Source: Candidatus Nanoarchaeia archaeon
Lineage (GTDB): Archaea; Nanobdellota; Nanobdellia; Woesearchaeales; JANQNE01
DNA length: 64,000 bases
Direction: 5' to 3'
Assembly (NCBI GenBank): GCA_028279725.1
Contig: JANQNE010000011.1
Location: forward strand, 176,028-240,027
In this document: positions 1 to 9,112 of the stretch, piece after piece
How the letters are laid out: each line of letters begins with the position of its first letter
Numbering within the stretch: position 1 is the stretch's first letter
The notes under the pieces: generated by a model
Told to the model about the DNA's origin: nothing
Databases searched by the model: none
Seen by the model: only the letters and a program-made list of their open reading frames with translations
Program-made: the position numbers and the translations under genes

Positions 1-684
1 GGATTTATTGGGAGAGATGGTGAAACATATCATGATGTTCTTGAACTGCACAAAGAACATCACACTTATTATCCTACATTCAGAACAGCATTGCCAGTTG
101 GGTCTGAGAAGACACTCTTAAAAATTCTAGAGATGGAATTTGTAAATGAACACCATGGTTCTGAAAATCTTAGTGATCAGTTAGTTGTACCTACAATCTC
201 AAGAGTTCTACATAATGCTGAAAGAGTTGATGCATATTTAGCGAGTCTTAGCGAAAGAGAGTTAATCGAGAGGATTGATGAAGGTACAGCTTTCTTAGGT
301 ACTAATAATCCTACTTATATCATCAGAACTGATCATGGTCTACGAGATCTTAATGTAATCTATCAGGAACCTGTTTTTGTTGGCAGTGCTGCAGGACTGA
401 TCAAGGATCCTAGTGAAGTTGAAGGGAATCAAGTTTATCTTACATGCACTGACCAAGGAGTTGCACTTCTGCCAACGGGATTCTATGTAGTTAATCCTAT
501 GTTTCCTTTCTTTGATGAGTTTCTTAAAAATAAGATAACTCCGGATAATTTCATCTTTAAACCAAGAAGAGAAGTAATCACAGGAATATCATTCAGAAAA
601 AGTGATGGTGCACAGATTATATCATCTATTGACAAAAATACAGATGAAGTAGTTGGTGAACCAAGAATTATACCTAGAACATAA
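1..684 (+). CDS. C-terminal part of an unrecognised protein, cut by the left edge
   Basis: The frame is open from base 1 and ends with TAA at 682-684, so about 227 residues of a longer protein are visible. A TTG at 91 could be read as a start, but coding-like sequence continues upstream to the edge, so I treat the gene as truncated by the window. There is no signal peptide or membrane segment in the visible part and no motif I recognise. The composition is that of a soluble globular protein. It is followed by a short gap holding a TATA-like box (around 712-719) for the next gene, so it probably ends its own transcript. Function unknown. Confidence 0.6.
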   Translation, partial: GFIGRDGETYHDVLELHKEHHTYYPTFRTALPVGSEKTLLKILEMEFVNEHHGSENLSDQLVVPTISRVLHNAERVDAYLASLSERELIERIDEGTAFLGTNNPTYIIRTDHGLRDLNVIYQEPVFVGSAAGLIKDPSEVEGNQVYLTCTDQGVALLPTGFYVVNPMFPFFDEFLKNKITPDNFIFKPRREVITGISFRKSDGAQIISSIDKNTDEVVGEPRIIPRT

Positions 685-759
685 CATCAGGATTTAACGA
701 AGTTTTCACAATATTTATAAAGCATAAAGCAATATTTCTTTATAAAAAGAGGTTATGGA

Positions 760-1956
760 ATGGTTCCACATTTTTTACTGACGATAACGTTAAGTCTTCT
801 GGTTGTGTTTATATTTACTGAAATAGCCTACAGGTTCAAGTTTCCTATGGTTGTTGCTCAGATATTTGCAGGCATATTCATAGGGATACCTCAGGTTAGG
901 AATGTTGTTATCGGGCCTAATGTTGAGATAGTTGAGCTGCTTTCTGATCTCGGGATAATATTTTTGCTGTTCTTGGCTGGATTGGAGGTTGAGAAGAACA
1001 AGATCTATGGGGCAAGGAGGGATGTATTTATTATAGGTATATTCGGATCTTTGATCCCTTTGGTGTTAGGATTTTTGACTATGAAGCTTCTTGGTTATTC
1101 TAATCTTATTGCACTTATTGTCGGAATCTCTATGAGCATCACATCAGAAGGAGCTAAAGTAAAAGAACTTATTGAGATAGGAAAGATAAAAAGCAGGATC
1201 GCTGGCATAATGATGGGTGCTGGGATCATTGATGATGTTATCGGTCTATTGATGTTTATCATTGCGTCACTTTTCTCAGGATATACAATAATATCTATAG
1301 ATCTTGTTAAGACCCCAGCTCAGCTTGCTTTGTTCATAATTTCAGTATGGCTTATATTCAAGATGCTTCCAAAGCTTATCGAATATGAAGAGAAAGAAAC
1401 TAAGGAGACAAGAGAAGTGAGTATGTTTATGACTGTGTTGTTATTATGTTTGGGATTCTCTATAATGGGTATAATCATTTCAGGAACTTTGACTGGAGCT
1501 ATAATTGCTGCTTTCCTGGCTGGGATAATCATCCAGTTAAGTGTCAAGGTTAAGGAAGAAAGGATGATAAGATCTCATTTTGAGATATTGGCTTTATCAT
1601 TTATTGTTCCGTTCTTCTTTATCTGGACAGGGATGGCTTTTGATTACAGTTCTTTGATAGTTAATATTCCTCTGTTGATCATAATTACATGCGTAGCTAT
1701 ATTCGGAAAGATATTTGGTGTTTTTATCACAAGGCCGTTTGTTAATGATCTAACTTCAAAACAGCTTCATCTTATAGGTTGGGCTATGAATTCAAGGGGA
1801 GCAGTAGAATTGGTTATCGCTTTGATAGCTTTTAAGGCAGGGTTTATCTCTACTACGATATATTCTGCGATAATACTGATGACTCTGATAACTACGATAA
1901 TGTTTCCGTTTATACTTAAAGCTATGCTTAAGAAAGAACCAGAAATAATGGATTAA
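760..1956 (+). CDS. Kef/CPA2-type cation:proton antiporter
   Basis: A 398-residue polytopic membrane protein with about twelve hydrophobic segments from residue 4 to 390. Features of the CPA2 monovalent cation/proton antiporter family are visible: FLLFLAGLE at 68-76, an ITSEGAK segment near 127-133, and a paired Asp in GIIDDVIG at 155-162, the ion-binding position of electrogenic exchangers. It is only as long as the membrane domain; the C-terminal TrkA-N/RCK regulatory domain found in KefB/KefC is missing. The likely role is Na+ or K+ exchange for protons across the cytoplasmic membrane. The ATG at 760 follows an AGAGGTT ribosome-binding-like stretch. The gene converges with the next one and overlaps its end by four bases. 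Confidence 0.88.
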   Translation: MVPHFLLTITLSLLVVFIFTEIAYRFKFPMVVAQIFAGIFIGIPQVRNVVIGPNVEIVELLSDLGIIFLLFLAGLEVEKNKIYGARRDVFIIGIFGSLIPLVLGFLTMKLLGYSNLIALIVGISMSITSEGAKVKELIEIGKIKSRIAGIMMGAGIIDDVIGLLMFIIASLFSGYTIISIDLVKTPAQLALFIISVWLIFKMLPKLIEYEEKETKETREVSMFMTVLLLCLGFSIMGIIISGTLTGAIIAAFLAGIIIQLSVKVKEERMIRSHFEILALSFIVPFFFIWTGMAFDYSSLIVNIPLLIIITCVAIFGKIFGVFITRPFVNDLTSKQLHLIGWAMNSRGAVELVIALIAFKAGFISTTIYSAIILMTLITTIMFPFILKAMLKKEPEIMD

Positions 1957-2522
1957 GTGTGTTTTGTGCAATTGAATAGATGAATCTTATGGTTTTTCTC
2001 TTCGTCGATTTCAAACACTGTTATGCTTGTGTTGCTGAAACATTCTATGTCTCTTGTTTTCTTATTAGTTATTACTGCTGTGATTGCTCTATTGATTCCA
2101 TTATGCGCAACACATAAAACTGTGTTGTTTTTGTGTTTGTGTAGGAGTTTGTGAACAAATTTCTCTGCTCTTTTGTATAATTCTTCTGAAGTTTCTCCAT
2201 TTTCTGGATCAGGCCATTCTTTGTCTTCTAGCAAATTAAGCTCTTTTTTTGTTTTTCCTTCAAACTCTCCAAGATTTCGTTCCCTTAATTCTTTTGTAAA
2301 TTTTATTGGAACTTTGTGATGTTTGGCTATTTCTTTTGCTGTATCTGCTGCTCTTGCCAGATCACTTGAATAGATGAAGTCGATCTGGTCGGTTTTTAAC
2401 CTATCTGCTAATTTCTTTGCTTGATCAATCCCTTTTTCAGAAAGTTTTCCTGGAAGATGACCTTGAATGATCCTTTTGGAATTTTCAACAGTTTCTCCAT
2501 GCCTAGTCAGTATAAGTTTCAT
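1953..2522 (-). CDS. Histidine phosphatase (phosphoglycerate mutase-like) family protein
   Basis: A 189-residue protein with the RHG catalytic signature LTRHGET at residues 5-11, an acidic/arginine stretch ELRERNLGEFEG in the middle and the second catalytic histidine in CVAHNG. This is the full set expected of the histidine phosphatase superfamily; length fits the small cobC/PhoE-like branch. Substrate cannot be told from sequence: small phosphomonoesters or phosphosugars are typical. It is the last gene of a reverse-strand run (HIT, TIM-barrel, HIT, this) with one- to two-base gaps, so it is probably co-transcribed with them. Confidence 0.85.
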   Translation of the reverse strand: MKLILTRHGETVENSKRIIQGHLPGKLSEKGIDQAKKLADRLKTDQIDFIYSSDLARAADTAKEIAKHHKVPIKFTKELRERNLGEFEGKTKKELNLLEDKEWPDPENGETSEELYKRAEKFVHKLLHKHKNNTVLCVAHNGINRAITAVITNKKTRDIECFSNTSITVFEIDEEKNHKIHLFNCTKHT

Positions 2523-2523
2523 T

Positions 2524-3039
2524 TTATTTTATCTTCTTCAGTTCTCTTAGGAATATCTTCATCTCTTTTTCTGTCATCTCTTTTGGCTTTACTTTTGCGT
2601 TCTTTCCTGGGATAACTGGTGGGTTTCCCCAGTCTTTATCTGTCTTGAATCTTGGGTATATATTCCAGTGTATGTGCGGATCCCAGTTGTCTAGATATTC
2701 CATATTTAGTCTGTCGAACTTTATTGCTTTGTGTAATGCTCTGCAGACTTTTATAGAATCTGTGAAAAAGGAATCTAATGTTTTCTCGTGCAGCATCATC
2801 AGATGCTCTTCATGAGCCCTTGTTAGAATAACTAAGTGTCCTTTGTGATGCAATCTTCCGAAGACTACGATTATGTGTGGATTTTCGAAAAGTATTGTTG
2901 ATTTGTCTTTTATCTTCTGGCAGAATTTGCAGTCTTTGTGTTTGTCTGGATGTTGGTGTGAGTGCTTCAAGAATTTCTTTTCAAATGCCTTGTGATGTTT
3001 TTTATGATAGCCATGTTCAACTGTTTTTTTCTTTGCCAT
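2524..3039 (-). CDS. HIT-family (histidine triad) nucleotide-binding protein
   Basis: 171 residues. The C-terminal half carries DPHIHWNIYPRF, a variant of the HxHxHxx histidine triad, preceded by a strand-rich region around residues 50-130 (IIVVFGRLHHKGHLVILTR), as in HIT nucleotide hydrolases/transferases. The N-terminus is very rich in His and Lys and has a CKFCQ pair that could be half of a zinc site, as in many HIT proteins. The central triad histidine is retained but the third position is Trp/Asn, so catalytic activity is uncertain. It sits in a tight reverse-strand operon with the TIM-barrel gene upstream (one base apart). Confidence 0.75.
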   Translation of the reverse strand: MAKKKTVEHGYHKKHHKAFEKKFLKHSHQHPDKHKDCKFCQKIKDKSTILFENPHIIVVFGRLHHKGHLVILTRAHEEHLMMLHEKTLDSFFTDSIKVCRALHKAIKFDRLNMEYLDNWDPHIHWNIYPRFKTDKDWGNPPVIPGKNAKVKPKEMTEKEMKIFLRELKKIK

Positions 3040-3040
3040 T

Positions 3041-3913
3041 TTATTTTCCTCCGATAGCTGACCTTACAAATTCAAGATTATCTTTTATTGTCTTTAGCTG
3101 GACTTTTTTTTCTTGTGGTATGATGCCTCTTGTATGTCCTTCAATAGTTATTATCCCATCATAATTTAGCGCTACTTCTTTTAAGATGTTTCTGAAGTAT
3201 TTTGAATGTGTCTTGTCCATAGCAAAAGGACAGTGGGTCTTTCCGCTGATCCCATAATGGCCGCTGACATGCATATGCCTTAGGTGGATTCCAAGCTCTT
3301 CCATATGTTTTAGAGGGAGCTCTTCTCCATGTGTGAAAGCATGGACTAGATCTAAGGTTGCTCCAAGATTTTCGGAGTTGTAGAATGAGATAAGCTTTTT
3401 TATGTCTTCAACACGTATTACAAATTCTTTTGACCTTTTCTCCATAGCTTCTATCGCAAGTATGATGTTATGTTTTTCTGCTTCTTTTACTATGATTTCA
3501 AATGATTCCTTCAATATTGGCCAGTATTTTTTTGGATTGTCTTTTTCCCTATCCAGCCAACCAGGGTGGATATTTACAAGATGAAAACCAAGGTCTTTGG
3601 CCATCTTTATGCTTTTTAGGTTTAAGTCAATAGATTTTAGTCTGAGGTCCTCATGTATTGAGCAGATGTTCAGTTTTTCTATCGGATCTACTGTTAGATC
3701 TTTTATAGGAGAATGGATGACTCCTTTTAGTCCTGTAGTTTTCATAGCTTTTTTCATCTTTTCAAAAGAAGTTTCTTTGTTTTTTTCTTTAAGCCAGAAA
3801 GATTCAGGCCAGATCTCTATACCTTCATATCCTGCTTTCTTTAGGACTACTGGTGCTTCGTGCGTAGGAAATTCTGAGACTAAGCCTGTTGTTGTCGCTA
3901 TTATATTGTTCAT
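3041..3913 (-). CDS. AP endonuclease 2/xylose isomerase-like TIM-barrel protein
   Basis: 290 residues with the layout of the sugar phosphate isomerase/epimerase-like superfamily: an N-terminal barrel strand with GYEGIEIWPES near 28-38, VNIHPGW around residue 113, the metal-ligand segment ILAIEAM, LGATLDLVHAF near 183-193, RHMHVSGH near 211-218 and ITIEGH near the end. The His/Glu/Asp residues at these strand ends are the usual divalent-metal ligands. Either a sugar isomerase/epimerase or an endonuclease IV relative; sequence alone does not settle it. The stop overlaps the previous reverse-strand gene region by four bases (ATGA type), indicating translational coupling. Confidence 0.75.
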   Translation of the reverse strand: MNNIIATTTGLVSEFPTHEAPVVLKKAGYEGIEIWPESFWLKEKNKETSFEKMKKAMKTTGLKGVIHSPIKDLTVDPIEKLNICSIHEDLRLKSIDLNLKSIKMAKDLGFHLVNIHPGWLDREKDNPKKYWPILKESFEIIVKEAEKHNIILAIEAMEKRSKEFVIRVEDIKKLISFYNSENLGATLDLVHAFTHGEELPLKHMEELGIHLRHMHVSGHYGISGKTHCPFAMDKTHSKYFRNILKEVALNYDGIITIEGHTRGIIPQEKKVQLKTIKDNLEFVRSAIGGK

Positions 3914-4449
3914 TTTTTAAGTCTTTTTAGGAGAGAATATTTTTCTTTTCTTAGAAGTCTTGATATCTGCTGTTTTAGCAGTTGTTCATCTTTTTTATTT
4001 AGTGGCTTGAGTTTTTTGTAGTACTTATTTCCTTTTGGTGGAAACACTAAAGCTTGCCCATGTTTTTGGAATTTTGAATTTTTTGCTCTTCCGTAGAGAT
4101 GTAAGTGTAGATGAGGTCCTCCTTTTGCGTCAACAGACCAGTTTCCGTTATCCTGGTAGTTGATAAGTGTAAGCTTGATATTATTTTTTGGCAGAGCAGA
4201 ATACATTGCATCTCCAATCATCATAGCTAGAAGGATAAATTCTTGTGATTCTGATTTTGAGAATTCTTTTCTATCCCATATATGCCATCTTGGCATTATC
4301 TTGATATGGCCACCATCTTTTCTGTCTACATGTGGTTTATCTGATATCTGAGCAGCGAACTTTTTTGAAAGGTAAAGAAAATCTGAACTTTTTGCATCTT
4401 TTAGTGCCATGCACTTCTTACAATCTTCTCTTTGATACATCATAAACAC
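3910..4449 (-). CDS. HIT-like protein with N-terminal Cys pair
   Basis: 179 residues. GGPHLHLHLYGRA near the middle is a clean histidine triad (HxHxHxx), and INYQDNGNW precedes it as a beta-strand/loop. The N-terminal CKKC is a possible zinc half-site. It is a paralogue of the protein at 45394-45834: both share KP-x-DR-x-GGH-x-KI, INYQDNGNW and PHLHxHLYGRA, but this copy has a six-residue insertion before the triad. Likely binds or hydrolyses nucleotides; substrate unknown. It is the first gene of the reverse-strand run ending at 1953 and overlaps the TIM-barrel start by four bases. Confidence 0.75.
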   Translation of the reverse strand: MFMMYQREDCKKCMALKDAKSSDFLYLSKKFAAQISDKPHVDRKDGGHIKIMPRWHIWDRKEFSKSESQEFILLAMMIGDAMYSALPKNNIKLTLINYQDNGNWSVDAKGGPHLHLHLYGRAKNSKFQKHGQALVFPPKGNKYYKKLKPLNKKDEQLLKQQISRLLRKEKYSLLKRLKK

Positions 4450-4497
4450 CTCTTATGTAAACTTTAGAATTTGGTGTTTATAAACTTATTGCTTGAT

Positions 4498-5085
4498 TCA
4501 GTTATTACGATAATCCCGGATCCCTAGATTTTTATCATGGAACTTTATCTCTGGAAATCTTTCTTTTAATATCTGAGAATCTCTTGTCATAAAGTAATAG
4601 TTGAGTATCTGTGAGTTTAAGAAATCTGATATCTCTTGAACTCTCATCGTTTTTGGTATGTCTCCAACTATGTTGGTGTTATCTTCAGATGGATTTGTGC
4701 TGTATCTGAATACCATTATGCTTGGGTTTATCTCTTTTAGTATATTTGTCAGATGATTTCCACATCCTATTGATTTAATATTTGCAATATAGTCATAATT
4801 AAGCATTTTATCCGGAAGTGAAAGATATGACATTGATTTTAAAAGATCATCAGTTGTATTTACAGGCGGATTATAGAAGTGTTGTCCTGTTACTACTATG
4901 TCTGCTTTTCCTTCAAATGCTCTTTTAATAACCTTTGAAGGCTCTGTTGTAAGCATGACATTGTTGTAGTTTCCTGGACGTTTTATCCTTTCAGATATAA
5001 TCATGCCTGAAATAAGATTTATATTATACTGATGTGTCTGAGCTACAACAATCTCCAATGGTCTTGCTTGAGTACTCTTGTCCAT
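4498..5085 (-). CDS. Hypothetical protein (195 aa)
   Basis: I do not recognise a family. The protein alternates predicted strands and helices (LEIVVAQTHQYN, KADIVVTGQHF, PSIMVFRYST), which resembles a Rossmann-like or receiver-like alpha/beta fold, but the phospho-acceptor Asp pattern of a response regulator is not clear. No signal peptide or membrane helix. It stands alone on the reverse strand between the HIT gene start and the divergent helicase gene. The 147-base gap to the helicase holds AT-rich promoter-like sequence on both strands. Confidence 0.6.
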   Translation of the reverse strand: MDKSTQARPLEIVVAQTHQYNINLISGMIISERIKRPGNYNNVMLTTEPSKVIKRAFEGKADIVVTGQHFYNPPVNTTDDLLKSMSYLSLPDKMLNYDYIANIKSIGCGNHLTNILKEINPSIMVFRYSTNPSEDNTNIVGDIPKTMRVQEISDFLNSQILNYYFMTRDSQILKERFPEIKFHDKNLGIRDYRNN

Positions 5086-5232
5086 TTTTATACCCTGCCT
5101 TAAGTATTAAAACTTTTGAGTTTATAAATCTTTCGGTTTTTTTGTCTCTTTATAGTAGTTACACATAGAAAGGCTTATAAGGAAAGTATATACAATAGGT
5201 TTTTAAAGAAAAGAGCGAGAGTAGGTGTTGGA

Positions 5233-8100
5233 ATGATAAGGCGTATGAACAAGCCCCATGGGCAGGCTGACGTCAAGAAGATCCTAAATCCTTTGGTTGA
5301 GAAGTGGTTTTTTTCTAGGTTTAAGGAGTTCTCTCTGCCGCAGCTTTACGGAGTTATGGAGATACATAAGAGGAACAATATATTAGTTAGTGCTCCGACT
5401 GGTGCTACAAAGACATTGACTGGGTTCTTGTCTGTATTGAATGAATTAGTGGATAGTGCTGAGAAAGGGATTCTTGAAGATAAGACATATTGTATCTATA
5501 TCTCTCCTCTGAAAGCTCTGAATTATGATATTGAGGTTAACTTGAAGAAGCCGCTGCAGGAGATCGAAGAGATTGCCGGGAAGAAATTAGGCATAAGGGT
5601 TATGACAAGGACTGGAGATACAACTCCTTCTGAAAAGACAAAGATGCTGAAGAAGCCGCCGCATATATTGATAACAACTCCTGAGTCGTTGGCTATTGTT
5701 CTGTCTTCTGTGAAGTTTATTGACCATCTTAGAGATGTGCAGTGGTGTATAATCGATGAGATCCATGCATTGGCTGAGAATAAAAGAGGAGTTCATCTGT
5801 CATTGTCTGTTGAAAGATTAGGGAAGTTAAGTAGTCATATGACCAGAGTTGGGCTGAGTGCTACTATCTCGCCTTTAGATGATATCGCAAGGTTTTTAGT
5901 AGGTTATGAAGGGAAAGAAGAAAGGGATTGTAAGATAGTTGATGTCCAGTTTATCAAAGATCTTGACCTAAAGGTGTTGAGTCCTTTGAAGAATCTTGTT
6001 GATGTGACACAGGATGAGATACATGATGCTATGTATTCTCTGATGCATAAGCTGATACAAGACCATAAGACTACTTTGATATTCACAAATACAAGAGCTG
6101 CAACTGAGAGGGTTGTAGATAATCTTAAGGATAAATATCCTGGACATTATGGAAGTAATATTGGAGCACATCATGGTTCTTTGTCTAAGGAGCATAGATT
6201 TAATGTTGAGAAAAGATTAAGAGATGGGAAGCTGAAATGTATCGTTTCTTCGACTTCACTTGAGCTAGGGATTGATATTGGTTATATTGATCTGGTGATA
6301 TTGTTAAGTAGTCCTAAGTCTGTTGCAAGAGCTTTGCAAAGGTGTGGAAGAAGTGGGCATAAACTGCATGAGACTGCAAAAGGAAGGCTGATTGTTGTTG
6401 ATAGAGATGATCTGATTGAGTGTAGTGTTCTTTTGAAGTCTGCTATAGAGAAAAAGATAGATCAGATACATATTCCAACTAATTGTCTTGATGTTTTGGC
6501 ACAGCAGATTGATGGAATTGCGATACAGGAGAAGATACATATCAGAGATCTTTTGAAGCTGGTTAGAGGGAGCTACTGTTATCATGATCTTCCTAAAAAG
6601 GATTTTGACGAAGTTATAGATTATCTTTCCGGCAAGTTTGCATCTTTGGAAAGCAGGCATATCTATGCAAAGATATGGTATGATGAAGAGACTGGGATGA
6701 TCGGAAGAAAAGGAAAGATGGGAAGAGTGATCTATATGACCAATATAGGAACTATTCCTGATGAGAGCTTTATCACTGTGAAGATCGGAGAGCAGACTAT
6801 AGGGAAATTAGATGAAGGTTATCTTGAGAAATTAAAGCCAGGAGATGTTTTTGTTTTAGGCGGGGAGACTTACAAATTTAGATTCTCAAGAGGAATGGTC
6901 GCTCAGGTCAGTGCATCAGCAGGAAGGCCTCCTTCTATTCCAAGATGGGTTTCTGAGATGCTTCCTTTAAGTTTTGATCTTGCTACAAATATCGGAAAAT
7001 TTAGAAGATTGATGAGTGAGAAGTTTTGCTCTGGAAAAAGCAAGGAAGAGATCATGAAGTTTATCAATGAATATCTTTATGTTGACAAGAATGCTGCTAA
7101 TTCAATCTATGAATATTTTAATGATCAGTTTAAGTATGCTACAATTCCTTCTGATAAAAGGATAATAGTTGAGCATTATACTGATGACAGCGGAAAGCAT
7201 GTTATATTTCATTCTTTGTTTGGAAGAAGAGTCAATGATTGTTTATCCAGGGCAGTTGCTTATGCTATCTCTAAAAAAGAACATAAGGATGTTGAGATGG
7301 GGATAAGTGATAATGGATTTTATGTGAGGACTCCTTCGAAAATAAATGTGATGAAAGCATTTAAGATGTTAAAATCAAAGGAGCTTAGGAAAGTTCTGGA
7401 GATGGCAATAGATCAGACTGAAGTTCTGAAAAGAAGATTTAGGCATTGTGCTTCAAGATCGTTGATGATCCTTCGTAATTATATGGGAAGGAAGAAAAGA
7501 GTTGGAAGGCAGCAAGTTAGTTCTATGATACTGATGAGTGCTGTGAAAAGGATAAGCAATGATTTTGCTATATTGAAAGAGGCTAGAAGGGAAGTTTTGG
7601 AAGATCTTATGGATGTTGATAATGCAGAATTAGTTTTGAAAGGTGTTGAAGAAGGAAAGATAAAAGTTGAGGAAATCAGTACAACTGTTCCTTCTCCATT
7701 TGCATTTAACCTGATAATACAAGGTTATGCTGATATACTGAAGATGGAAGACAGATTAGAGTTTATCAAAAGGATGCATGAGATGGTGCTGGCTAAGATC
7801 AGCCTGAAAGAAGGGAAGAAGATGAAGAAAGAGAGTTTTGATTATAATAAGATATTTGAAGAATCTGAGAAAAAGAAAGAAGAGGAAAAAGATGAAGAAA
7901 AGGAGAAGCTGAAGATGATGGCATGGAATCTTAAGAGAGTTCCGATGTTTGCAAAAGAAGAGATCATCAAGATTATTGATGGTGAGAAGAAGATTAGAGA
8001 GGATTTTGTACAAGCAGTCAAGAAATATAAGGATGAAATAGAGAAAACATGGCCTACAGAGCTTAAGAAGGTCGTTTTCGAGTATTTAGAGAAATATTAG
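5233..8100 (+). CDS. Lhr-type superfamily 2 ATP-dependent helicase
   Basis: 955 residues. The helicase core is clear: Walker A-like APTGATKT at residues 54-61, DEIHALAENKRG (motif II, Lhr-style DEIH) near 175, GLSATI (motif III), FTNTRA (motif IV), SSTSLELGIDIG (motif V) and QRCGRSGH (motif VI). The winged-helix and Lhr-specific region follows. Lhr proteins translocate on single-stranded DNA or RNA and unwind hybrids; archaeal versions act in repair. The Walker A reads GATKT where most have GSGKT, so ATP binding may be altered, though the Lys-Thr pair is kept. A highly charged Lys/Glu segment lies near residues 865-895. The Mre11/SbcD-like phosphoesterase that commonly accompanies Lhr is encoded 1 kb downstream. 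Confidence 0.9.
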   Translation: MIRRMNKPHGQADVKKILNPLVEKWFFSRFKEFSLPQLYGVMEIHKRNNILVSAPTGATKTLTGFLSVLNELVDSAEKGILEDKTYCIYISPLKALNYDIEVNLKKPLQEIEEIAGKKLGIRVMTRTGDTTPSEKTKMLKKPPHILITTPESLAIVLSSVKFIDHLRDVQWCIIDEIHALAENKRGVHLSLSVERLGKLSSHMTRVGLSATISPLDDIARFLVGYEGKEERDCKIVDVQFIKDLDLKVLSPLKNLVDVTQDEIHDAMYSLMHKLIQDHKTTLIFTNTRAATERVVDNLKDKYPGHYGSNIGAHHGSLSKEHRFNVEKRLRDGKLKCIVSSTSLELGIDIGYIDLVILLSSPKSVARALQRCGRSGHKLHETAKGRLIVVDRDDLIECSVLLKSAIEKKIDQIHIPTNCLDVLAQQIDGIAIQEKIHIRDLLKLVRGSYCYHDLPKKDFDEVIDYLSGKFASLESRHIYAKIWYDEETGMIGRKGKMGRVIYMTNIGTIPDESFITVKIGEQTIGKLDEGYLEKLKPGDVFVLGGETYKFRFSRGMVAQVSASAGRPPSIPRWVSEMLPLSFDLATNIGKFRRLMSEKFCSGKSKEEIMKFINEYLYVDKNAANSIYEYFNDQFKYATIPSDKRIIVEHYTDDSGKHVIFHSLFGRRVNDCLSRAVAYAISKKEHKDVEMGISDNGFYVRTPSKINVMKAFKMLKSKELRKVLEMAIDQTEVLKRRFRHCASRSLMILRNYMGRKKRVGRQQVSSMILMSAVKRISNDFAILKEARREVLEDLMDVDNAELVLKGVEEGKIKVEEISTTVPSPFAFNLIIQGYADILKMEDRLEFIKRMHEMVLAKISLKEGKKMKKESFDYNKIFEESEKKKEEEKDEEKEKLKMMAWNLKRVPMFAKEEIIKIIDGEKKIREDFVQAVKKYKDEIEKTWPTELKKVVFEYLEKY

Positions 8101-8179
8101 TGTTATTACTAAATAGTGGTTAAAAAGCGAAAGCTTTATATATGACTTCTGCGTTAGAACTAGTGTGAGGTAGTCAGAA

Positions 8180-8737
8180 ATGGGTAAAGTAAGGAATATA
8201 GTTGGCACTGTCGCTTCAATAGGTGTGCCTATCTTAACACACTATGGTGTAGATAGCTCTATAGGCGGCAATGATATAGCAGATATAGTTGTACATGGTA
8301 GTACTGCTTTAAGCGGTTATATGACTGCTGGAATCGCTTTAGGCCAGGGCGCGTACAAGTCCTTTGTAAAGGGAATGTATGCTGGATTAGGAACTATGTA
8401 CTGCCTTAATGATGTCTTTGAACTGACAGCTGATTCTCCATCTAAAGTGTCTTATGTACTAAGCAAGGCTGGAGAGTATGCAAGCATTCCTTTCAAATAT
8501 CTTGATAATGGGATTAAAGCTATTGCAGATAAGCCAAAATATGATCCTGGAATAGAAGAGCTTGTAAGGAATACATTTGACTTTAAAGGATCTTTAACTT
8601 CATTAAGTAAGATGAAGAGAAGCACTAATGGTATATTTTCTATAATCGGCGGGCTAGCTTTGTATCGTCCTTTGTCTGGAATTGTTGATAAGGTTTGGAA
8701 CAGTACAATAGGCAGGATTCCTTTCCTGAGATTGTAA
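8180..8737 (+). CDS. Hypothetical membrane-associated protein (185 aa)
   Basis: Not recognised. The N-terminal half is hydrophobic and glycine-rich, with segments around residues 6-24 and 40-75 that could be weak membrane helices; a third lies near 150-165. No signal peptidase site is evident. The start at 8180 is preceded by GAGGTAG, a reasonable ribosome binding site, and a TATA box (CTTTATATATG around 8132-8142) lies upstream, giving a leader of roughly 20 bases. Function unknown; it is probably transcribed alone between the helicase gene and the small RHH operon. Confidence 0.6.
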   Translation: MGKVRNIVGTVASIGVPILTHYGVDSSIGGNDIADIVVHGSTALSGYMTAGIALGQGAYKSFVKGMYAGLGTMYCLNDVFELTADSPSKVSYVLSKAGEYASIPFKYLDNGIKAIADKPKYDPGIEELVRNTFDFKGSLTSLSKMKRSTNGIFSIIGGLALYRPLSGIVDKVWNSTIGRIPFLRL

Positions 8738-8766
8738 AAAATTCTTTATAATATGTTTTCGAAAAG

Positions 8767-8774
8767 TTTATATA
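8767..8774 (+). promoter_or_regulatory. TATA box of the RHH/phosphoesterase operon
   Basis: TTTATATA centred at about 8770; with the 25-28 base spacing seen at other genes of this window the transcript would begin near 8797, leaving a short leader that contains the GGGGGTG ribosome-binding-like sequence at 8806-8812. Confidence 0.6.
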
Positions 8775-8819
8775 CTCTGCATGCCATGTATGCATAGTAC
8801 ACTGTGGGGGTGTTAGATT

Positions 8820-8972
8820 ATTAAAAAGGATACATCGATCAGGCTTAGGGCTGAAACTAAGCTTAAGCTGGATTCACTTGATTTTGCAAGAAAGAATACT
8901 AGCTATAATGAGATAGTTGAGAAATTAATTCTAGAGTACAGTAGATTGAATAAATTGAGGGGTGGTAGATAA
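8820..8972 (+). CDS. Ribbon-helix-helix protein with apparent AUU start codon
   Basis: The 50-residue product reads (M)KKDTSIRLRAETKLKLDS and continues as a typical MetJ/Arc-type ribbon-helix-helix: DNA-binding beta-strand TSIRL, helix 1 and helix 2 (SYNEIVEKLI). The frame is closed by TAG at 8814-8816 and has no ATG, GTG or TTG before the beta-strand. The only fitting initiator is ATT at 8820 (or ATT at 8817), five bases after a GGGGGTGTT sequence matching the anti-Shine-Dalgarno core. Its stop codon overlaps the ATG of the next gene (TAATG). It is likely a DNA-binding autoregulator or antitoxin of the trio. A sequencing error that hides a normal start is the main alternative. Confidence 0.6.
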   Translation: MKKDTSIRLRAETKLKLDSLDFARKNTSYNEIVEKLILEYSRLNKLRGGR

Positions 8973-9112
8973 TGATATTGAACTTTGTTAAGATAAAGAA
9001 CTTGGTGAAATATCACAGGCAGATGGAAACCAGAGATGGTATGACATACATGAGGATGAAGAAAAGGCCTTTGATATTTATCAAGGACATAAGATATGAA
9101 TCAGCAATGTGA
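8972..9112 (+). CDS. Small basic protein (46 aa) coupled to RHH gene
   Basis: The start ATG shares its A with the stop of the RHH gene and the stop TGA shares bases with the GTG start of the phosphoesterase gene, so three genes are translationally coupled. The product is strongly basic and rich in Met, Lys and Arg, with no membrane segment. I do not recognise it. Position next to an RHH gene makes a toxin-like partner possible, but nothing in the sequence shows that. The tight overlap on both sides is the main evidence that it is a real gene. Confidence 0.5.
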   Translation: MILNFVKIKNLVKYHRQMETRDGMTYMRMKKRPLIFIKDIRYESAM